Part shown: positions 32,887-39,579 of the stretch, piece by piece
Layout of the letters: each line of letters begins with the position of its first letter
Numbering within the stretch: position 1 is the stretch's first letter
Source: Pseudonocardia kunmingensis
GTDB lineage: Bacteria; Actinomycetota; Actinomycetes; Mycobacteriales; Pseudonocardiaceae
Length of the DNA stretch: 64,000 nucleotides
NCBI RefSeq assembly: GCF_006716445.1
Contig: NZ_VFPA01000002.1
Coordinates: 1,488,001-1,552,000 of the forward strand
Direction: 5' to 3'
Notes under the pieces: model-generated
Seen by the model: only the letters and a program-made list of their open reading frames with translations
Told to the model about the DNA's origin: nothing
Database searches by the model: none
Position numbers and translations under genes: made by a program

Positions 32887-34082
32887 CGTGTCCCCTCCTG
32901 CGGTGTGCCCGCCCGCGGCGTGGTCAGCCACCGGCGCAGCTCCGCACCATGCTCGTCGAGCTCGGGCGGGGGCAAGCGGTAGGCCACGGGCGTGTCGGAG
33001 AAGCGGATCGGGTGCCGCGTCGTGGGCACCGCACGCTCACCCTCGCCGACGGTGACGACCGGGTCCAGCTCGAACCGCTCCGCCATCGCGAACCCGCCGT
33101 CGATGGTGTTGATCGGCCCGCTCGGCACCCCGGCCGCGGTGAGCAGGTCGAACCACTCCAGCGCCCCCCGCTCGGCGAGCCGCTCGACGAGGATCGGGCG
33201 CAGCTCCTCGCGGCGCTCGGTCCGGTCCGCGTTGCGGGCGAAGCGCGGGTCGTCGGCGACCTCGGGGATGCCCAGCACCTCGCACAGCTTGCGGAACTGG
33301 CCGTCGTTGCCGGCCGTGACGATCAGGTCGTTGTCGGCCGTGGGCAGCGGTTCGTACGGGAAGACGCTGGGGTGCGCGTTGCCCATCCGATAGGGCACCA
33401 CGCCGGCCGCGGCCCACGCCGAGCTGTGGTTGACCAGCCCGGTGAGCGCCGAGGACAGCAGGTTGACCTCCACGTGCTGGCCCCGCCCGGTGGCGTCGCG
33501 GTGGCGCAGCGCGGCGAGGACGCCGATCGCGGCGTGGTTGCCGGCCATCACGTCGAACACCGAGATGCCTGCGCGGTAGGGCGGGCCGTCCGGGTCGCCG
33601 GTGAGGCTCATCAGGCCGGAGATCGCCTGCACCATCAGGTCGTAGCCGGGCACGTCCCGTCCGGCGCCGGAGCCGAAGCCGCTGATCGAGGCGTAGACGA
33701 CGCCCGGGTTCCCGGCGCGGACGGACTCGAAGTCCAGACCGTACTTCGCCATGCCGCCGGGCTTGAAGTTCTCGATCACGACGTCGGCACGGCGGGCGAG
33801 CTCGCGGGCCACCCCGGCGTCGTCGGCGTCGCGCAGGTCCAGCGCGATCGACCGCTTGCCCCGGTTGATGCCCAGGTAGTAGGTGGACACGCCCTCGTGC
33901 TCGGGCGGGGTCCAGGTGCGCGTGTCGTCGCCGCGCGGGCCCTCCACCTTGATCACCTCCGCGCCCATGTCGGCCAGCAGCATCGTGGCGTAGGGGCCGG
34001 CGAGGATCCGGGAGAAGTCCGCGACCAGTAGCCCGGTGAGCGGGCCTCCCACCGGCCGCCGTCCCACGCCGTTCACGGTCAC
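32883..34082 (-). CDS. CaiB/BaiF-type (family III) CoA-transferase
   Basis: Transfers CoA between carboxylic acids. The 399 residues carry the family hallmarks: ADFSRILAGPYATMLLADMGAEVIKVE, NRGKRSIALDL, VVIENFKPG, the catalytic aspartate in VPGYDLMVQA (near residue 170) and GRGQHVEVNL. It is the first gene of the six-gene leftward operon. The GTG is 8 bases after AGAGG. Upstream lie a good -35/-10 pair (34128-34156) and a 17-bp palindrome (34094-34110) that also occurs in front of the IclR gene, so IclR control is likely. The acid it activates is presumably an intermediate downstream of the LigAB dioxygenase and the substrate of the citryl-CoA lyase homologue. Confidence 0.92.
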   Translation of the reverse strand: MTVNGVGRRPVGGPLTGLLVADFSRILAGPYATMLLADMGAEVIKVEGPRGDDTRTWTPPEHEGVSTYYLGINRGKRSIALDLRDADDAGVARELARRADVVIENFKPGGMAKYGLDFESVRAGNPGVVYASISGFGSGAGRDVPGYDLMVQAISGLMSLTGDPDGPPYRAGISVFDVMAGNHAAIGVLAALRHRDATGRGQHVEVNLLSSALTGLVNHSSAWAAAGVVPYRMGNAHPSVFPYEPLPTADNDLIVTAGNDGQFRKLCEVLGIPEVADDPRFARNADRTERREELRPILVERLAERGALEWFDLLTAAGVPSGPINTIDGGFAMAERFELDPVVTVGEGERAVPTTRHPIRFSDTPVAYRLPPPELDEHGAELRRWLTTPRAGTPQEGTR

Positions 34083-34093
34083 TGAAACACCTC

Positions 34094-34110
34094 TGTCCGT
34101 CCTTCGGACA
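34094..34110. promoter_or_regulatory. Operator-like palindrome TGTCCG-N5-CGGACA upstream of the CoA-transferase operon
   Basis: TGTCCG TCCTT CGGACA is a perfect 6+6 inverted repeat. It sits about +11 to +27 relative to the start site predicted from the promoter at 34128-34156 and just before the GTG at 34082. The identical half-sites with the same 5-base spacer occur at 35011-35027 upstream of the IclR gene. Confidence 0.75.
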
Positions 34111-34127
34111 TGCGTCCGACGCGCTGG

Positions 34128-34156
34128 ATTGTTCAGTCCGACGCGAGGGGCGTCAA
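34128..34156 (-). promoter_or_regulatory. Sigma70-type promoter of the CoA-transferase/dioxygenase operon
   Basis: On the minus strand TTGACG (34156-34151) is followed after 17 bases by AACAAT (34133-34128), close to the housekeeping consensus. The predicted start site is near 34121, about 39 bases before the GTG. The -35 lies immediately past the end of the IclR gene. Confidence 0.6.
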
Positions 34157-34160
34157 GTGC

Positions 34161-34967
34161 TCAGGAGGCGCTCACCGTGACGTGCGGGACCTCGGCGAGG
34201 CGCGCGAAGTCGGCACTGATCTCGCCCGCGGCCTGCAGCAGCAGCGGGAGGTGGTGCTCGACGAGTCGCTCCATGCTGGTCTCGGCGGCGTGGCAGTTGA
34301 CGTTGACGCCCGCGATGACCCGGCCCGACCCGTCGCGCAGGGGGGCGGCGACCGAACGGATGCCGAGCGCCAGCTGCTCGTCGGTGAGGGCCCAGCCCCG
34401 CGCCCGCACCTCCCGCAGCGCGGCGTCGCGCTCGGCGCGGTCGGGCTGCCAGCGCGGCACCAGCCCGGACCGGGTGGGCTCCGCGAGCACCCGCTCCAGC
34501 TCGTCCGGGGGCAGTGCCGCGAGCTGCACCTTCCCCAGCGAGGTGGCCAGTGCCGGGAAGCGCGTGCCGATCTGGACCGCGAGCGAGACGATCTTCGGGA
34601 CGGCGACGCGGGCGACGTAGACGATGTCAGACCCGTCCAGCTGGGCGATCGAGCACGACTCGTTCGTCTGCGCGACCAGGCGCTCCAGGTGCGGCCGCGC
34701 CACGTCCCACAGCCCCATCGACCGGACGTAGGAGACGCCGAGCTCCAGCACGCGCGGGGTCAGCGAGTACCCCCGCTCCACGACGCGCACGTACCCGAGG
34801 TCCTCGAGCGTCAGCAGGATCCGCCGTGCGGTGGGGCGCGCGAGGTTCGTGGCCGCGGCGACCTCGGCGAGCGTCATCGCCGGGCGGTTCGGCGGGAAGG
34901 CCGCGATGACCTCGAGCCCACGGGCCAGTGCCTCGATGAAGTCGGGACCGGTTCCTTCGCGGGGCAT
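34161..34967 (-). CDS. IclR family transcriptional regulator (PcaR/PcaU-like)
   Basis: Regulator of 268 residues. The N-terminal winged helix-turn-helix (residues about 10-75) shows MTLAEVAAATNLARPTARRIL and LEDLGYVRV. The C-terminal IclR effector domain (about 85-260) contains GLWDVARPHLERLV, SLGKVQLAALP and GVNVNCHA. Paralogues such as PcaR, PcaU and CatR control aromatic acid degradation. The ATG is 7 bases after GAGGAG. The palindrome at 35011-35027 overlaps the -35 region of its own predicted promoter (TACCCT at 35002-34997 as -10), and the same palindrome precedes the neighbouring catabolic operon, which indicates autoregulation and control of that operon. Confidence 0.92.
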   Translation of the reverse strand: MPREGTGPDFIEALARGLEVIAAFPPNRPAMTLAEVAAATNLARPTARRILLTLEDLGYVRVVERGYSLTPRVLELGVSYVRSMGLWDVARPHLERLVAQTNESCSIAQLDGSDIVYVARVAVPKIVSLAVQIGTRFPALATSLGKVQLAALPPDELERVLAEPTRSGLVPRWQPDRAERDAALREVRARGWALTDEQLALGIRSVAAPLRDGSGRVIAGVNVNCHAAETSMERLVEHHLPLLLQAAGEISADFARLAEVPHVTVSAS

Positions 34968-35010
34968 CCCACCACTCCTCACGTGCCGACCGCCCGAGGG
35001 TACGCCGGGG

Positions 35011-35027
35011 TGTCCGCGATGCGGACA
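35011..35027. promoter_or_regulatory. Operator-like palindrome TGTCCG-N5-CGGACA between IclR and amidohydrolase genes
   Basis: TGTCCG CGATG CGGACA repeats the half-sites and spacing seen at 34094-34110. It lies 44-60 bases upstream of the IclR start, overlapping a likely -35, and within the divergent region serving the amidohydrolase gene. Two copies of a 12-base palindromic motif within 1 kb, both in front of genes of this locus, make a regulator site likely. Confidence 0.75.
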
Positions 35028-35068
35028 GGGCTGCCGGCGCTTCTGCGCACGATCGTCCGAGGAGCGGA

Positions 35069-35097
35069 TTGACAGCTCCTGGCGTCTCCACGAAGCT
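35069..35097 (+). promoter_or_regulatory. Putative promoter of the amidohydrolase-MFS genes
   Basis: TTGACA at 35069-35074 is a perfect -35; after 17 bases GAAGCT (35092-35097) is a weak -10. A further inverted repeat CGGAC-GACC-GTCCG (35124-35137) lies downstream of the predicted start site, in a position comparable to the palindrome in the CoA-transferase promoter. Confidence 0.4.
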
Positions 35098-35161
35098 GCG
35101 CCTTCAGAAGGGCGACCGTCATACGGACGACCGTCCGCCTCCATCGAGGGAGTCGCAGGCG

Positions 35162-36622
35162 ATGAGTGAGCCCGACGCGGTCGCTGCAGGTCGTCCGGTG
35201 GTGCTGCGGGGCGGCACGGTCCTCACCGTCGACGCGGCGCGCCGGGTGCTGCCCGCGCAGGACGTGCTGGTCGTCGGGGACACGATCGCCGCCGTCGGGC
35301 CGGGCCTGGCGGTGCCCGGGGGCACGGTCGAGATCGACGCCACCGGCGGGATCGTCATGCCCGGGATGATCGACACACACCGGCACCTGTGGCAGACGGC
35401 CATGCGCGGCTACGGCGCCGACTGGACGCTGACCCAGTACTTCGTCTGGTACTACCTCGAGTGGGGGAAGGCCTTCCGGCCCGAGGACGTGTACGCGGGC
35501 AACCTGCTCGGTGCGATCGAGGCCCTCGACGCCGGCGTCACGACCACCGTCGACTGGTCGCACGGCCTGCAGACGCCCCAGCATGCCGACGCCGCGGTGG
35601 ACGCGCTGGCGTCCGTGCCGGGCCGGTTCGTCCTCGCCTACGGCAATATCCAGGACGCCCCGGCGAACTGGACCGCCTCGCCCGGGTTCCGCGACTTCGT
35701 GGCCCGCCGCATCCCCGGCGGTGGCCGTGGTGACGAGATGCTGGGCTTCCAGCTCGCCTTCGACGTCACCGGCGACCCCGCCTTCCCGGAGAAGCCGGCG
35801 TTCGAGGTGGCGCGCGAGCTCGGCGTGCCGGTCACCACGCACGCCGGCGTCTGGGGCGCCACCGGCGACGACGGGATCCGGCTCATGCACGAGCACGGGT
35901 TCATGACGCCCGAGACGGTCTACGTGCACGCCGCCTCGCTCTCCGCCGACTCCTACCACCGCATCGCCGCGACCGGGGGCTCGGCGTCGGTGTCGACCGA
36001 GAGCGAACAGAGCGCTGGGCAGGGCTACCCGCCCACCTGGGCCCTGCGCGCGCACGGCATCCCGGTCTCGCTGTCGATGGACACCTCGGTCTGGTGGAGC
36101 GGGGACCTGTTCTCCGCGATGCGCGCCACGCTCGGTGCCGACCGCTCCCGCGAGCACCTGGAGGCGCACGCGAAGGGCGAGACCGTCACCCACGCCGCGC
36201 TGCGGGCCGAGCAGGTCGTCGAGTGGGCCACCCGCGGCGGCGCCCGCGCGCTGGGCCGGGAGGCGCAGCTGGGCAGCATCGAGCAGGGCAAGAAGGCCGA
36301 CATCGTGCTGATCAAGAACGAGCACTCGCCGGTGATGACCCCGCTGCTGCACCCGCACGGCCACGTGGCGTTCCAGGCCCAGCGCGGGGACGTGCACACC
36401 GTGCTGGTCGGCGGCCGGGTCGTGAAGCACGAACACCGGCTGGTCGGGATCGACCTGGACGCGGCGCGCCGGGCCGTCGAGCAGACCGTCGCGCACCTGC
36501 GTGCCGCGCTCGGCGAACAGGAGTGGGAGAAGGGGATGAACCCCGACGTCCCGCAGACCTCGATCCTCGACAACCCCTACACCTACACCGACTACCACAG
36601 CGCCAGCACCCGCGGGCACTGA
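35162..36622 (+). CDS. Amidohydrolase/deaminase family protein (COG0402, AtzB/guanine-deaminase-like)
   Basis: Metal-dependent hydrolase of 486 residues. It begins with the usual N-terminal sandwich (VVLRGGTVLTVDA), then the metal motif DTHRHLWQ (near residue 73), further metal histidines in VTTHAG and VYVHAA, and the aspartate in LSMDTS. Relatives deaminate or dechlorinate ring compounds or open cyclic amides. Here the residue after the first motif (TAMRGYGADWTL) and the long YFVWYYLEWGKAF segment suggest a subgroup of unknown substrate. The ATG at 35162 follows GAGGGAG at 35146-35152. It lies 24 bases before an MFS gene, so uptake and hydrolysis of the same nitrogenous or aromatic compound is likely. 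Confidence 0.88.
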   Translation: MSEPDAVAAGRPVVLRGGTVLTVDAARRVLPAQDVLVVGDTIAAVGPGLAVPGGTVEIDATGGIVMPGMIDTHRHLWQTAMRGYGADWTLTQYFVWYYLEWGKAFRPEDVYAGNLLGAIEALDAGVTTTVDWSHGLQTPQHADAAVDALASVPGRFVLAYGNIQDAPANWTASPGFRDFVARRIPGGGRGDEMLGFQLAFDVTGDPAFPEKPAFEVARELGVPVTTHAGVWGATGDDGIRLMHEHGFMTPETVYVHAASLSADSYHRIAATGGSASVSTESEQSAGQGYPPTWALRAHGIPVSLSMDTSVWWSGDLFSAMRATLGADRSREHLEAHAKGETVTHAALRAEQVVEWATRGGARALGREAQLGSIEQGKKADIVLIKNEHSPVMTPLLHPHGHVAFQAQRGDVHTVLVGGRVVKHEHRLVGIDLDAARRAVEQTVAHLRAALGEQEWEKGMNPDVPQTSILDNPYTYTDYHSASTRGH

Positions 36623-36646
36623 CGGCCGAGCACCGGAGGAGCTCCC

Positions 36647-37915
36647 ATGGCGCAGCGCACGGTGTCCGGGGATCGGGGGCGGCAGGCGTCCACGACGGCG
36701 ATCGGGATCGGCTTCGCCGTCCTGTGCCTGTCGTACCTGCTCAACGCGATGGACCGGCAGGTCTTCTACCCGCTCCTGCCCGAGATCCGCGAGGAGTACG
36801 CGTTCTCGCTCGACCAGTCAGGCCTGCTGGCCACCGGGTTCACCCTCGGGCTCGCCCTCACCGGGATCCCCGCCGGGTACCTGCTGGACCGGATGTCGCG
36901 GCGCACGATCGTGGTCGTCAGCGTGGTCGTGTACTCGCTCGGCACGACCGCCATCCCGCTCGCGGCGGGCTTCGCCGACATGGCCGTCTACCGGCTCGTC
37001 TCCGGGATCGGCGAGGGCGTGCAGGCCACCGCGATCTACGCGGTGATCGGCGCGTTCTTCTTCCACCGCAGGGCGCTGGCCGCCGGGTTCATCGGCCTCG
37101 CCTTCGGGCTCGGGGTCTTCCTCGGGCCGGTCATCGGGCAGGCGCTGGCCGCCGCGGGCGGCACCTGGCGCACCCCCTTCTACGTGTTCGGCGTCGTCGG
37201 CCTGGTCATGGCCGCGGTCATCCTGGTGACGGTGCCGCGCGCGATGAGCGAGGCCGTCGCCGGTCGCGGAGCGGCCGCGGGCGCCGGCGACTTCGACCAC
37301 GTCCCCGCCGGCCCGTACAACCGCAACACGCTGGCGTTCGGCACCACCTCGGCGGTGTCGGGCCTGGTCTTCTACGGCTTCCTCGGCCTCTACCCGACGT
37401 TCCTGCGGGAGCAGCTCGGGTTCGACCCAGGGCAGGCGGCGCTCGCCGCGTCCCTCATCGGGTTCGGCGCGATGACCGCGCTGCCCGTCGGCTGGCTCGC
37501 CGACCGCGTGGACCAGCGGATCCTCATGGCCGTGGGCTTCGTCGGCACCTCCCTCGCCGCACTGCTCGCCTACCAGCTGGCCACCGGGGCGCTCGCCCAG
37601 TACGTGCTGGCGTTCCTCATCGGCACCTTCGCCAGCGGCGTGCTGTTCACCAACTGCACCACCGTGCTGCAGCGCTCGGTGCGGCCCGAGCACGTCGGGC
37701 GCGGCGCGGGGCTGTTCACCCTGACCTACTACGTCGCCGCCGCGGTGTCCGGGCTGCTCTTCGCCCGCCTCGTCGCCGGTCTCGGCTGGTCGGGCGCCGG
37801 CCTGGTGCAGCTCACCCTGCTCCCGCTGGTGGGGCTCGCGGCGCTGGCGCTGGTCGACCCGCGGCGGATGCTGCTGCCCCCGGCCGTGCGCGCCCGCCTC
37901 AGACCCGCGCGCTGA
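36647..37915 (+). CDS. MFS transporter
   Basis: Twelve-helix carrier of 422 residues. Helix 1 contains NAMDRQVFYPLLPEI, the helix 2-3 loop is AGYLLDRMSRRTI, and helix 4 has YRLVSGIGEGVQATAIYAV. These features resemble MFS carriers for organic acids and aromatic compounds. ATG start behind GGAGGAG (36636-36642). It follows the amidohydrolase gene by 24 bases on the same strand and its last 17 bases overlap the convergent ketopantoate-reductase-like gene. Presumably it imports the amidohydrolase substrate; export cannot be excluded. Confidence 0.88.
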   Translation: MAQRTVSGDRGRQASTTAIGIGFAVLCLSYLLNAMDRQVFYPLLPEIREEYAFSLDQSGLLATGFTLGLALTGIPAGYLLDRMSRRTIVVVSVVVYSLGTTAIPLAAGFADMAVYRLVSGIGEGVQATAIYAVIGAFFFHRRALAAGFIGLAFGLGVFLGPVIGQALAAAGGTWRTPFYVFGVVGLVMAAVILVTVPRAMSEAVAGRGAAAGAGDFDHVPAGPYNRNTLAFGTTSAVSGLVFYGFLGLYPTFLREQLGFDPGQAALAASLIGFGAMTALPVGWLADRVDQRILMAVGFVGTSLAALLAYQLATGALAQYVLAFLIGTFASGVLFTNCTTVLQRSVRPEHVGRGAGLFTLTYYVAAAVSGLLFARLVAGLGWSGAGLVQLTLLPLVGLAALALVDPRRMLLPPAVRARLRPAR

Positions 37916-38771
37916 TCGCCGCGACGACCTCGCGCGTGACCGGGGCCCCGTCCGGGGCGGAGCGCAGGATCGGCCCGGCGATCGCGTCCAGCTCGAGCGT
38001 CGCCCCCGCGACGGCGTCCTTGAGCATCGAGGACCGCATCCCGGCAGGCAGCCCGCGCAGCCGCTCCCGGACCCCCTGCGGGTCGACGGTCGCCCCGTCC
38101 GCTGCCGCCGCGGTGGCCGCCTCGTCGACCAGGGCGTCGAGCAGGTCGGGACGCGCGTCGCGCGCGGGCCCGAGCGCGTCCCGCGCGTGCGTGGTGAGCA
38201 GTGCCAGCGGGGCGAGGAACGACAGCTTGCGCCACAGGAGCGTCGCCTCGTCCGGGGCCGCTGCGTCGACGTCGAGGCCCGCGCCGCGCAGGAGCGGGCC
38301 CGGTGCGCCGTCGGCGTCCGCGGCGCAGAGCGCGTACTCGACGAACGGCGACACGTGCTCGATCACACCCGGGGCCACCCGGGTGGCCTCGACCGACACC
38401 GTCATCGGCACGACGGTGGCGCCCGGGAGCGCCGCGCGCAGCATCGGGACGTGGTCGACGCCGTTCAGCAGCGGCGCCACGACCGCGCCGCCCACCAGCG
38501 CCGGGGCCACCCTGGCCAGGGCGGCGAGCAGGTCCGGTGCCTTCACGGTGACGAACAGGACGTCGACGGGCGCGGTGAGCCACGGCCGCGCCGGCACCCG
38601 CGCGTGGCGCTCGCCGAACCGGCCGCTGCGCAGGCGCACCCCGTCCAGGTTGATCGCGGTGCTGGTCCGGTCCGACGCCAGCAGCGTCACCTCGTGGCCT
38701 GCATCGGCGAGCAGCACGCCCAGCATCCCGCCGACCGCGCCGGCCCCCAGTACCGCGACCCTGTCCGCCAC
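37899..38771 (-). CDS. Ketopantoate reductase (ApbA/PanE) family protein
   Basis: NAD(P)H-dependent 2-keto acid reductase family protein of 290 residues. The Rossmann motif VAVLGAGAVGGMLG starts at residue 4. The substrate-binding lysine/asparagine region appears as PLLNGVDH and LLWRKLSFLAPL, with DAIAGPI near the C-terminus. PanE makes pantoate for CoA, but paralogues are common in catabolic clusters and reduce other branched keto acids; there is no pan operon here. The GTG at 38771 is 7 bases after GGAGGGAG. Frames extending upstream are shadows. It is divergent from the GntR regulator (78 bases) and converges with the MFS gene. Confidence 0.85.
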   Translation of the reverse strand: MADRVAVLGAGAVGGMLGVLLADAGHEVTLLASDRTSTAINLDGVRLRSGRFGERHARVPARPWLTAPVDVLFVTVKAPDLLAALARVAPALVGGAVVAPLLNGVDHVPMLRAALPGATVVPMTVSVEATRVAPGVIEHVSPFVEYALCAADADGAPGPLLRGAGLDVDAAAPDEATLLWRKLSFLAPLALLTTHARDALGPARDARPDLLDALVDEAATAAAADGATVDPQGVRERLRGLPAGMRSSMLKDAVAGATLELDAIAGPILRSAPDGAPVTREVVAAISARV

Positions 38772-38849
38772 ACCCGACTCCCTCCGCGATGACCACGCCA
38801 TCATGCCGGCGCCGTGGATACCATTGCATGCGATCGAGGGGAGGTGTGC

Positions 38850-39482
38850 GTGTCGGCTGGGGTGTACGCCCGCATCCGGGAGGACATCGTGTCCGGCGCG
38901 CTCCCGCCGGGTGCGCCCCTCGTCGAGGTGACGATGGCGCAGCGGTACGGCACCAGCCGCACCCCGGTGCGGGAGGCGCTGCGCCGCCTCGAGCAGGACG
39001 GGCTCGTGGAACCGGGCGCGCGGGGCATGCGGGTGCGGACCCGCAGCGTGGAGGAGATCCTCGAGATCTACGACGTGCGGATCACCCTCGAGGCCACGGC
39101 GGCGCGGTGGGCCGCCGACCGGCGCACGGAGCTCGACCTCGTGCGGCTGCGCCGCGCGCACGATTTCATGGAGCAGACCGATGCGACCGACGGCGCGGCG
39201 ATGGCCGAGACCAACCGCCGGTTCCACGAGGCGGTGTGGGCGGCCGGGCACAACGCCACCCTCGTCGACACGCTCCGGAACCTGAACGCCCACCTCGTCC
39301 GCTACCCCGCGACGACGCTCACCCGCGCCGGCCGGTGGGCGACCGCCCTGCAGGAGCACGCCCGGCTCGTCGAGGCGATCACCGACCGGGACGCCGCGGC
39401 CGCGGCGAAGATTGCGGAGGAGCACATGGCGGCCGCGCGGGAGATCCGGTTGCAGATGGCGGGCGAGGACGACGTGCGCTGA
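38850..39482 (+). CDS. GntR family transcriptional regulator, FadR/FCD subfamily
   Basis: Regulator of 210 residues with an N-terminal winged helix (VYARIREDIVSGALPPGAPL, RYGTSRTPVREALRRLEQDGLV) and a C-terminal all-helical FCD domain. In the FCD domain the metal-binding residues are visible as an Asp in YDVR, a His in NRRFHEAVW, and later histidines in LQEHARL and EEHMAAA. FCD proteins usually sense small carboxylic acids. The GTG at 38850 follows GGGGAGG; another GTG two codons earlier overlaps that site. It is divergent from the ketopantoate-reductase-like gene and likely regulates it or the amidohydrolase-MFS pair. Confidence 0.9.
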   Translation: MSAGVYARIREDIVSGALPPGAPLVEVTMAQRYGTSRTPVREALRRLEQDGLVEPGARGMRVRTRSVEEILEIYDVRITLEATAARWAADRRTELDLVRLRRAHDFMEQTDATDGAAMAETNRRFHEAVWAAGHNATLVDTLRNLNAHLVRYPATTLTRAGRWATALQEHARLVEAITDRDAAAAAKIAEEHMAAAREIRLQMAGEDDVR

Positions 39483-39579
39483 CGCCCGGTTCGCGCAGGT
39501 CCTACCGGTGCCCGGCGCCCGGGATCACGGAGCGGGAACGGCGCGAGTTCACCCGCCGACTGCCGGGTACGCGCCCACC

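Noticed and set aside
37899..38771. Pantothenate biosynthesis gene panE
   Set aside because: No panB/panC/panD context; paralogues in catabolic loci are common, so no gene symbol was given.
38801..38849. GntR operator around GCATGC upstream of 38850
   Set aside because: Only a 6-base palindrome is perfect, too short to separate from chance.
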